A DNA stretch of 64,000 nt from assembly GCA_902729315.2 (NCBI GenBank), contig LR746280.1, forward strand, positions 2,166,501-2,230,500. The letters run 5' to 3'. Made by a program: the position numbers and the translations under genes. Source of the stretch: Spirodela intermedia (lineage: Eukaryota; Streptophyta; Magnoliopsida; Alismatales; Araceae). The notes beneath the pieces were generated by a model, which did not search any database, had not been told where the DNA came from, and worked only from the letters and a program-made list of their open reading frames with translations. Shown here one piece after another: positions 54,228-64,000 of the stretch. Position 1 is the first letter of the stretch. The number at the start of each line of letters is the position of its first letter.

Positions 54228-56072
54228 TCGAGCGGCGGAGGAGGGGCGAGGATGGCGTGGGGACGGGGGGCGGGAGGAGGGTCGCCGCCGGCCTCTTTAA
54301 GGGAGCAACTTCTCCGATGATGTCGGCGAAGGAAGAGAGATTCTTGCCCTCCATAAGGGGGTTCAGTCGATCTGTGGAATGCTTGGAGGTGGGGGCTTCG
54401 GCTGGAGCCTCTGAAGACTGAATCATCGGTCCTCTTGAAGAGTTAAACGTCATGAACAAGTACCAGCCGGCAAGAATCTAAATTAATTTTACGATAGTCA
54501 GGGGCCTTATTTCTTCATCTAAAATTATCTTTGTACCATATAAGGTTAGAGTTTATCACGTCTTCTTGCAGGTGGAGGGTAGAAGGGTAGACGGGAAGTC
54601 ATGTATCCAATGGGCCCATTTTTCAATGTTTGGGCTTTCAAGATCAGGCCCGAGTTTGAGAAACGGCCCGACCCATTTGCAGATGGGAACATCAAAAATA
54701 AATAATAGGAATATGAAAAAGAGGCTGGTAAAGGGCGAGGGAGTTCTGTGCATGAACGGACTATTCAACTAATCAACGTGCCATGTTAATTAAAGTAACA
54801 TACAAAGTCAACGATGGGAAATGAGGAAAAAAAAACGTTTACAGAGGCATTTTTGTAACCGTCAAGGTGTGACTGCTTTTCCTTCTGATTAGAATTGTTT
54901 GAGTCACCGTTGTTGAGAATCGTTTCCTCTTCTGCTTCCTCTAAGTCAACAGGGCACTCATGAGGGGATAAAGATTTATAGGATTTGCCGTCTAAATGAA
55001 GAAACTTATATGATAAGCTTCATAAAGGAATTTCACAAAATAAGTTAAAGAAATGTCGGCGGAATATTCAAAATAAACAAAAATTCCCCTTCCCAAAGAG
55101 GAGATAATGGTCAACGCGATAGCGTTGACATGGATTACCAAGAAGCCGGTTATAATGGTGACAACGATGTGGTTATGGTTGAAGGGGTTCAACCCCCTCA
55201 ACTGGCCATCAGCCAACCTTCTATTTCTGTCCTGGTCATGAATGGATTTCCTAACTTCTTATTCAATGTTTCAACAAGCCAAGGCATAGTTATCCACAGA
55301 CTGTTCTAAAACCTCACGCATTGAACTGGACTCAGCTTATGGCACAAGTTTCCAATAGAGGAAATGGGCATGGTAGGAGAAATCTACTTCAAAAAATGGG
55401 AAAAAGTTAATATGATATTTAGCATGAACAGAGGCGCTATCCGGGAAATTATGACAAGATTCGCAGCAGATCAATCAACCAAAGCAGAAAGATAAAATCT
55501 GGGTTCTCCTTTCATTCCCCTTTCTTTCACTAAGTTTTCTTGATCTAATTTTCAGAAATATATTTCCTTTTTATGCTATGCATACTTGACGTTCAAGTGC
55601 GCTCTGCACACACATTGAAGACTAGCGCTTCTCAGGGTCAGAATGGGCTGGTCCTGCATAATTCAATAAAATATCCTGATACTTACCCTACTTGGGATGA
55701 CCAACATCACAAAAACAAACTCTGCCGTGTATCTCAATCATCAAATAACCTCAGATTGTTACGTTAGAGAAGAAAAAAAAAAATCCCTCTTTCGAGGTCT
55801 AAAAAACTGAGACGAAAATACTGATTTGAACATATGACCAGTTATTTTTTCTTGCGAACAAGATTCACCACAAAAAATGATCCTAAGAATCCATTTCTCC
55901 TCCTAAACAGGACGCATGCAATGCAAGTTCCAAATACGAGAGCCTCCAAAACACAACGACAGATCTTCTTCCACTCAAACCAACAAAATGGAGATGAAAT
56001 CAGCATTTCGTCCTTGCATGCAATTCCATGCGGAGGAATAACAACAAATACTCACCCATACATGCTCTGTAA
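54228..56072. other. Spacer between the small membrane protein and SEC61 gamma genes
   Basis: Mostly AT-rich with no supported gene. Text near 55300-55440 vaguely resembles retroelement Gag but is too short to call. The right part should be SEC61 gamma 3'UTR. Confidence 0.45.
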
Positions 56073-56457
56073 TCAGACGGATCCGACAATGATGTTGTTG
56101 ATGGGGATGAAGATTAGCTTCACGAAGAATCCGACAAATCCCATCACTACGAACCCTATGGAAGTGCGTATCGCAACCTTCGAGAATTCTTCGGGACACC
56201 ACCCGGACAAGAAAAAAATAAATTAGAGGGCAATGTACGGGGTAAGAAACGGATAGATTGAAAAGCCGGAAGCACCGATTCCTAAAACGAATAGATCACC
56301 CCAAAAAAGGGTGGGTGGACACAGAGAAATGGGAACGTGGATCGAGGAGTGACGTGAAATTACCCTTGCGGTCGGGCTTGTGGCAGCGCTTGACGAGGCG
56401 CATGCTATCCTTGGCGAACTCCCTGAGGGGATCGATGGCGGAGTCAACCACGTCCAT
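56073..56457 (-). CDS. SEC61G: SEC61 gamma subunit, ER protein translocon
   Basis: Two exons on the minus strand, 56457-56364 and 56188-56073, giving 69 residues, the normal length. It starts [18 protein letters not shown] and continues [18 protein letters not shown], the amphipathic cytosolic helix that clamps the translocon. One membrane helix follows, [18 protein letters not shown], and the protein ends NNIIVGSV. The intron of 175 bases splits the codon joining DRK to EF. It is a tail-anchored, essential part of the Sec61 channel for co-translational import into the ER. It is the upstream partner of RFT1 in a head-to-head arrangement, with 1.12 kb between start codons. Confidence 0.96.
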
Positions 56458-57577
56458 GTAGAGCCCTAGATTGAGGACCAGATGGCGGTCGAAACCTCAG
56501 AAACTCGCCGGAGACGCGGGAAGAACGATGCCCAGCCTTCGTCAGAACTTCGCCTCAAACTATTTTATAGGGGCCCCAGACACTTGTTCAATTAATGAAG
56601 TGCCACCTGGCGAGGCCGCTGGGCTTTCTCCGGATCATCTTGTATCTCGGTTAGGTCCCAAAGCCCATAACCACAAGGCAGTGAGCCCAATCTGCTGGAA
56701 GAGCCCAACACGATCTCTCTCTCTCTCTCTCTCTCTCTCCCCTCCCTCCGACTCGTTTACTTCCTACAGGTGGTGCCGCAGAGGCCTCCTCAGCCGGAGC
56801 CTATTACTGTCGCCGACGGGAAGAGAGTGAGATCCAACGGGAATCTACGTTCTTCTTGGTCTTGCTGCCATCTGTTCCTGCAACTCGCACAATCTGCCGT
56901 CGCCGCCAGTTCATGCCGCTTATGCCGTGCAATCACGGGGACTATCACAGCTCCACGAGGTCGACAGTTAAACGTCGGCTGCGGGGCGCTGGAAGCGGAT
57001 CGCGGATCGGCGAACGTCAGCGTGATTGCAAAGCCAAGGAATTGTGCGTAACCCCTGGGGTTCCCATAAGTATTCTGAATTGAAACATGTTCCAAAGATA
57101 TCTGTAAAAGGACGTATCGATGAACTTTGGGAGCAACTCGATCAAAGCATTGAACCGTAGCTTATCTATTAAATCCAAAGATTTAAATTGTTAGCTTGTA
57201 TAGTGAAATTATTTTACAGTTCGACAAGGAACAACAGAGTAATTTTATTTCGTTATTCTATTTTTTTCTTAATTTTTACGTTCGTAACTTCTTTCGACAT
57301 TCAAATGTTACCGTCATTTGAATGTTGCTAGATTCACTACCTGTTGACTTGGATTTTGACATCCTTCAGATGCAGGTGACCCTGGGCTCCATAATTGGCG
57401 TCATTCAAGTTTTTTTCAGAATATATGAAGGCTTTTCAAGATTCAGATTGATGAAGTGAACATGAGATAAACCTCATGAAGGTCATAAAGCTAGGAACCT
57501 AGGAATCGGTCATCTTCAAACATTGAGGCAGAGAAGAAACACTAGAGTGAACGTACTGAGTCTTACCTTGACCAGAT
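56458..57577. promoter_or_regulatory. Shared intergenic region of divergent SEC61 gamma and RFT1
   Basis: About 1.1 kb separates the two ATGs. It contains a (CT)n tract at about 56716-56740 and a GC-rich stretch to about 57050, with open frames on both strands that lack domains. I looked for ERSE/UPRE sites and saw no good one. Confidence 0.45.
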
Positions 57578-60500
57578 ATGACAAGCAGAAAAAAGGATGC
57601 CCGTGCCTCGGGGAACCCCTTGGCACGCACGTTCGGCTATCTATTTAGTGAGATTATTTTTTCTGGAATGGAGTATTTTCAATTCCCTTTTTTTGATGAA
57701 TTTTCCGTATGTAATTGAGCCAGAATGTTTTTTCTTCGTTGAATTTATTCCATGTCGTAATGCTGACAGCTACACAACTTCTTTCAAGAGGGATTACCTT
57801 CTTGTTCAATACCTGGATCATCAGGCACCTGTCTGAAGCTGATTTGGCGGTAAATTCATCTGTATTTTACTCCAACTTTTTTTTCTGTCTTCTGGTTATG
57901 TGAGATTAAAATCATGAAATCCGTGTAAAATTGCCGAGAATGGGGTACTCTACTTTTTGAAGATCGAAAATTCTTCCTGCTCTCTTTTACTCTCTTTACT
58001 TATTTTATAATATCAGACTTTTCTGACTTAAAACTTGCACGGAATGAAGAACAGTCGAGGAAAATATTTTCTGGTGAAGTTTAGTTTCCCAATGCAATCC
58101 TTTCCAGCAATGGCTCATACTGATATTGACTGCAATTTTTTGCAATTCTTGCTAGTGTTATAGTTATCTGTACTCCAATTAGTAACTTTTATTGAGAAAA
58201 CCAAGCAGCATTTTTAAGTACCATTTGGAACGACTGAATTATTGCCATACTTTCAGAAAAGTATGGCTGAAAGTTGAAAGCAAATTTCTGCAAAATCAGA
58301 TTAGAGGTGAATTTTCGAAACATATTACCTTGCAAGAAAGACTACCAGAAATAATAGATTTCTATGAGTGGGTCACAATGGCTCTAAAGCGAAAAATATA
58401 CAAGATGGAACATGGGACACTTCTTTATACATTTTAGCCGTTGCACGAAACTTGTCATGAATATGTTGATGGTCAGAGTCAAGTCCTTTCACGCTTTAAG
58501 ACTTGTTTGAAGCTCTCTGGATACAAAACTCGTAATCTGTTCGGTTAATTTCCTCTCTGAGAGAAATGTATTCCTATCAAAAGTCTCAGGGATCTGTGAC
58601 ATGATGAAATTCCCCAAATGTGTTTAAATAAATATTGGAATGCTGATGATAAGTGGGTTATACACTAGCGTGTCATCCCCTCTTGCTTAGATAATCTGTG
58701 GAGAAGTGTGATCATTATAATTAAGATACTACGGTGGTGATACTAGGTGCTTTCGTTAGTGGGTTCTTCCGGTGGAATCATTGTTGTTCAAGAACATCTA
58801 GTTACGAGAATATATCCCAGAGAATGAAGAAACAGGAAATGATCATTTTTCTTGGAGCTAAGCAATGAATTTATATCAAAAATTAGATCTTCTTCTTTTT
58901 TCTGGTGATGTGCTTTCGAGATAGCACCAAATATCTAGACTTTGGTATACTATTTATAGCTTATGAATCTTATTTTATTTTACACCTAGAAAAGCAGAAG
59001 TTGTTAGCTTAAGATTCTTGATTGCCAGCAGTTATTGAGTTCACAGTCTTTCAGATAATGATTCCTTGTCATCTGGGAAAAAAGACAACTAATCTCTGCC
59101 CTTTGACTGATATGGCCTTTTTTTCCATTTGCATTGTCTATCTAAATGAATTCCTGTTGGCTAGTTTTCAGTCAGACATGTTTCTACTTTGTTGCCAAGT
59201 AATTGTGACATCAATGATATTTCTTTGTCTAATCAGGCAGCAAAGACTGCGATTCAACATTCTATGTTTATCTAAATTGCTTATGCTATGATTGCACCTA
59301 GATCCTTCTATCATAAAAGGGCTTGTTTCTCCTATTTCCTTGAATTTCCTCTCTACATTATATTGCTATTACTGCATTATTCTAATCACGTTAGTATTAT
59401 GTTTTTTCTCTTCCTTGCAGCTGTATACAATAAAATTCCATGTTTTTATCACATTCATAATGCTTAGTCGGGATGGCTTTCGTCGAGCTTGCCTTCGAAT
59501 GGATACTACCTTATGGTAATTCTGGTGCCATTTTCACAGTTTTGACCTTATTGGTACATCCAACTTACCATTTCCAGACATCCTAGTTGGTTTGTTGTGT
59601 TTGTATAACAGTACTGATTGCTCCCACTTTTTTTTGATAACAAGGTAGATGAAAACACATTTCCATAGTAAACGTTAATGATGCTTTTATAACAAAGCTA
59701 AACCTCATTCTTCCTCTAATTTTTTTTATTTTCCTCTGAAAAATTGCAGAGCTATGTTTTATGGCTGTTTGATCAAATTCAAGTTTTAATAAATTATGTA
59801 CTATTTTTTCATGTCCGTTCTTGACTCATTTTCATTCATTAAAGAAAAATACTGCTCAACTTTATTGTAGTGAAGGGGGGGGGATGGACGCAAATGCTTC
59901 CAAATTATTGAGAATCGCTTGGTGGGCTCCACCTGTTGGCTTACTATACACATTTGCAATTGTCACCTTTTTCTTCAAGTCTCAAGGCCTCAGTTTGCCC
60001 GACCCATTTGGATGGGCAATCATCATTCATGGTAAGCTAATATTTAGTTACAAGACTTGCATAGGAATGATTTCATTGATATCTGTGTCTGGAAGGTGAT
60101 TGACTAGTGGCTACTAGCAATTAATGGACCCTAGACAGTGTTAGTGCTTGTCATTGTTATTTTTCCGTGTCATCTATCTTATTTATTTGTGTGGAATCTT
60201 GGTAGGCGCCTTGCAGTCTATGTTGATATAGTCTGATTAGTGTTCCAAATAATATAGAGCAAAGAGAATTTTACACTCTGAGAGCATCTGGCAGTTGGAT
60301 ACTCCATACGAGTTGTTATGTTTGGGTTTCAGACTTGACTGCATGTTCTCATAGAACGAGGTTCTCTATATTAATGATATTATTTTTCCTTTTTTTCGTT
60401 TAATTTCAGCTGATACTTCTGCAATAATAGAATGGGAATGATTGCCACCCAAGGAAATACTAAAACGAAATCGAAATTTTCCTTTTGTTTTCTGGTCTTG

Positions 60501-62838
60501 AACATATTCCCTAACCACTCTGTGTCCCATAATTTATTGTTTATACTTATTTTGTGAACTTATGTAGGGTTTGCATGCATGTTGGAGCTGTTGGCAGAAC
60601 CCCTTTACATTCTTTCTCAGAATTTGCTTCTTCTGAAGTTGCGGTTGAGAGTTGAAACGATAGCTACTTTTGTACGTTGTTTGACAACGTATGTCCTCAT
60701 CTTGAAAACAGCTAATGTGGTATAAATATCATTTTCTTATCCATTCAATTTAAATCTTAATTTATGTTACCAATACGTTTCTATTTTTTTTATTCTGTTA
60801 GTGTCATTTGGTAAATGTTCCTTTCTATAGATACAATGCAAAATTTAAATTTATAGTGATATCTTATGATGAAGTTCCGTTTGAAATTCATGGATTTTGG
60901 AACTATAAATATGAAATTAGCCATGACCATGCATACGAACAACACTCTATGTGAGTTAAATTCTTTGACTGTATTCTGAATAGGTTATTTCTTTAAAAGC
61001 GAGTGCAGTTTATTGATCTAATTTTTTAAGATGATCCATGTTCAGATACACTGGATTTGCGTAAGATGTGCAGATTGCCCAGCAAACACGTTATAAAAAT
61101 GGGATAGACATGGGAAGCCACATTGCTTCTTGATAGAGCGCTCCTTTTTTATCCTGACCTTTGGTAGATTCATTCAGGATCGGACCTAGAAACGTTTATA
61201 ATCAAAGTGACTTGGGCATATGTGTGTTTGATACTCATTTTAAAGGCTTTCCATAATGTATTTATTTTCAGGTGTAATGTTCAGCAATGCCATTACAGCT
61301 TGTTGGCACTATTCACTTTTGATAAAAACAGTGGGGTCCGTATTTATCAAGCGGACACCACTGACTATTTAGCATTTCAATGAGAAACCCTAGGAAAGGT
61401 GTTTGCTCTATATTAATGGAGAAAAGAGGAAAATGAATTAGTTGGCAAAGTTTTGGATGAAATCATAGTGCATAAGTCGTTTCATCAAGTCTCGTGCCTA
61501 ATGAGGTCAGGCTAATGTGACACCTCCAATGTGCAGCAAAGGTGCCTATGCAACGGCGGCTTATGCCCTGTCAAGTTAATTGTCTTAGTCATAGTTTATG
61601 CCCGGCACCTCCCTGTGAATTCACTACCACGATTATCAGCAACCGATAATATTTCTCAAAATTGTCACTTATAATGGACCATGACACTCTCACAATCACC
61701 CATCACCATTTACACTGTTCTATCTTATTGTTACTGTGAGCTACGCTCTCCCAACTCCATTAACATCATGCACCACCTACCTTGACGCCTATAAGCTGCA
61801 TTACACACTTGAAAACTTCCAATTGCAACCACTATTAAATCCCTGCCATCATTCACCATCATTGTTGCCCGTCAGTATGTTGCTGACACCACTAAACTCA
61901 TTAATTAATTTGCCTATCTCGGAACTTTGTTTGTAGTGTTCCTTTCTATTAACCTGTTTGTTATCGTATCCTATTAAAAAATTTCTTCTATTTGTTTCAT
62001 GATTTTTTCTAGTATGGTACAACCTGTGTTAGGTATTGTTTGTGTGTTCAACTGAACTATCGTTAATTCTTTCTGTCAAGACAGAAACGAAGTTTGGTTC
62101 ATTATTTTAACATTTCTCTTTTGCTAATTTACAGGAAAAAGGGATTTTGTTTGCTTTATCTCAGGTTGCATACGGCGCCTGCTTATTTTTAGGCTACTGG
62201 GGTTATTTTATTTTCTTTCGTGTTGATGGAAAATCTCAGATTTTTCCTTCCAGGTACTTTGTATTGTCTTCGGTAGCTAATATACTCTGAGTCTTTAAAA
62301 TTGTCATTACTGTGCGGAGCACAACGCTTCCATGTTCTTGGCTTTTCTTCTGTTTTGCTCATCATGAGTCTCCAGATGTGTTTTGTTCATTTCTACGTGT
62401 ATGGTTGTGCCATGTCTTCATGTCTTTTCTCTGTGATTTCCGTGATAACATGATTATACATTTGTGCAGAGCCGGAAGCATGAAAGATAATGATGGCCAA
62501 CTTTGGTTCCTGTGTTTCTTGTTTACCTGGCAGTCCCTACAAAAGTTTTTCCTTCAGGAAGGTGAAAAATTGGTTCTCATGTGGTTTGATGTGTCCTTTG
62601 ATCAGGCAATATATGGGCTTGTGGACAAACTAGGTGAGCCTTACACTTTCCTGGATGGTACAACATGTAAATGTTTGATTTTATATGCATTTTGTAGATA
62701 AAATAAGGATTTTATTCTTTTTTTATATATATGTTTTCTTATCCCGGTGACTTGTGTTTTCAGGAAGCTTAGTTGTGAGAATGATATTTCTTCCTTTTGA
62801 GGAAAGCGCTTATGCGACATTTGCTAAATTTGCCTCAG
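57578..62838 (+). CDS. RFT1: RFT1 homologue, dolichol-linked oligosaccharide pathway (3' part outside window)
   Basis: Eight in-phase exons are visible: 57578-57647, 57770-57849, 59421-59515, 59871-60031, 60568-60719, 62135-62253, 62470-62633 and 62764-62838, about 255 residues. The last ends in phase 1, so the gene continues beyond 64000. Recognisable blocks are [87 protein letters not shown] and [24 protein letters not shown]1 is a polytopic ER membrane protein needed in N-glycosylation after Man5GlcNAc2-PP-dolichol is made; its direct flippase role is disputed. The first exon is short, so start 57578 rests on the match of the following ARTFGYL to the family N-terminus. Exon 4 begins with a Gly-rich GGG run not typical of the family. 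Confidence 0.88.
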
Positions 62839-64000
62839 GTGAGGTGCAGGTTTATTGTATGTTTGGCTCATTATGATCATTTAAAGTGGCTTGCTATAGA
62901 TGATGTATAAGCATGAAATTGAGATATGAAAACATATTTATTTACTATAATGGTTGATATCATATTGAGGGGCTTGAGTAAGAGTTCTAACCTTGACAAG
63001 AGGCTGATCATTTTCATTAGTGAGTTTTTTTAGATATTTTAATTTTTTTGTTATATTAGTGAATATGCAATGAACCCGCATCAAACAAGTATGGTCATAA
63101 TTATTGTTTCTTAGTACATTATTTCTATGTGCTATTGGGCATACTCAATATCTGGAAAAGTTCATTTATTTCCCAGGACCCTGTTTAGGTTCTGGCCGAC
63201 CATCGATTATTGGGAAAATGCCTTTCTTTGTGATGACGAGGATCATGTGAAAATAGGTTTTGTTCTATTCTGAGTCTCGATATGCATCAGGATCTGTTGA
63301 GTTGACCCATTGTCAGACCAGGATAAATTTCACTCTGCCCTGCTTCGTACTGGCTTGAAGTGAGTCACATGTGACCTAGGTGGTATCATACAAGTTGCAT
63401 GGTCCAGAGGATCAGATCTAATTGTTGACTCGTAAGACTCAGAGAACTTGGACCGATGCAATTTGATGTGACATGGTTTTGAAGATTTACCTAGTTCGTA
63501 TTTTTGTATGTTAGTGAACTTCGATATATAATCCAGTTTTCCCCTTGAAACTAGATTTTTAAGGTATGATTCCAATCTGACCTCTAGTGTCCAGATTGAT
63601 ATCATTCAGGCATTGGGTGGTAAAAACGAGCAGAAAACCAGGATGGTCAAGGATCATATGTAAATCACAGAATATTCCTAAATGAGGATCAACTTGCAAG
63701 AAATCTATATGAGGATGTTCTCTGTTGAGATAATTATGTCTCGGTAAAATAAATTATCGTTGACTTTTGAATTGGCTTAAGGTCCCTAGCAGTTCATATT
63801 TTCTTTTACACTGAGTGATTATATCAGAGCACCATAATACCCTTGAGGATTTATGTGGTAAGCTCAGAGTCTAAAAGGGGCCGTCAGTGGGCACTAGAGG
63901 AAATCTCAATTTGTCTGATATCCTCGTGGGATGAATAGTCATCTCCAACGGGATCACAGTGGAAATGTTTGGCAATGACTAAAAATAGTAGTATATAGAG
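62839..64000 (+). other. RFT1 intron sequence to the window end
   Basis: I searched for the next RFT1 exon and did not find it. The sequence is AT-rich with no supported gene on either strand; it is treated as intron. Confidence 0.5.

Noticed and set aside
61540-61936. CA-rich open stretch in an RFT1 intron
   Set aside because: Thr/Leu/Pro-rich low-complexity frame with no domain; may be an old repeat but cannot be supported.

Overview
This is plant nuclear DNA. It has intron-rich genes with GT-AG splicing, plant-only families (oleosin, EXECUTER, FAR1-related, PERK kinase, DYW-type PPR, DUF1645), chloroplast-targeted proteins and many (GA/CT)n tracts near gene starts. Intron-poor genes (oleosin, DUF1645, the PPR gene) are clearly GC-richer than the intron-rich ones. 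That fits a monocot or early-diverging angiosperm, but the species cannot be named from the sequence.

Layout, left to right. Cyclin T (+, 273-4552). A 2.5-kb spacer ending in a promoter with ER-stress-type elements, then calreticulin (+, 7021-11252). Convergent to it is a ten-exon plastid TrpD-family gene (-, 11746-17974), whose motifs look more like the DNA-binding TrpD2/YbiB branch than a tryptophan-pathway enzyme. An oleosin (+, 18796-19281) with ABRE and RY boxes. A FAR1-related factor derived from a Mutator-like transposase (+, 21105-23749). EXECUTER2-like singlet-oxygen signalling protein (+, 25110-33053), with a degraded Copia-like insertion in one intron. An AT-rich repeat tract. A DUF1645 gene (-, 35528-36517). 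A plastid PNPOx-like split-barrel protein (-, 37911-41857). A proline-rich receptor-like kinase (+, 43323-48558) with a GC-AG intron. A DYW PPR editing factor (-, 48857-51031). A decayed Ty3/Gypsy remnant (51398-53400) between two related direct repeats. A small membrane protein (-, 53928-54227). SEC61 gamma (-, 56073-56457), head to head with RFT1 (+, from 57578, running off the window).

These are independent single-copy-style genes, not an operon. Two themes recur. One is ER proteostasis: calreticulin, SEC61 gamma and RFT1 act in folding, translocation and N-glycosylation, and oleosin is also made at the ER. The other is plastid function: EXECUTER, the PNPOx-like protein and the TrpD-like protein, possibly also the PPR protein. 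I did not find an obviously new multi-gene system. The most promising lead is the TrpD-like gene, where both PRPP/anthranilate-binding signatures are replaced. All exon borders were placed by reading splice sites and phases by eye, without transcript support.
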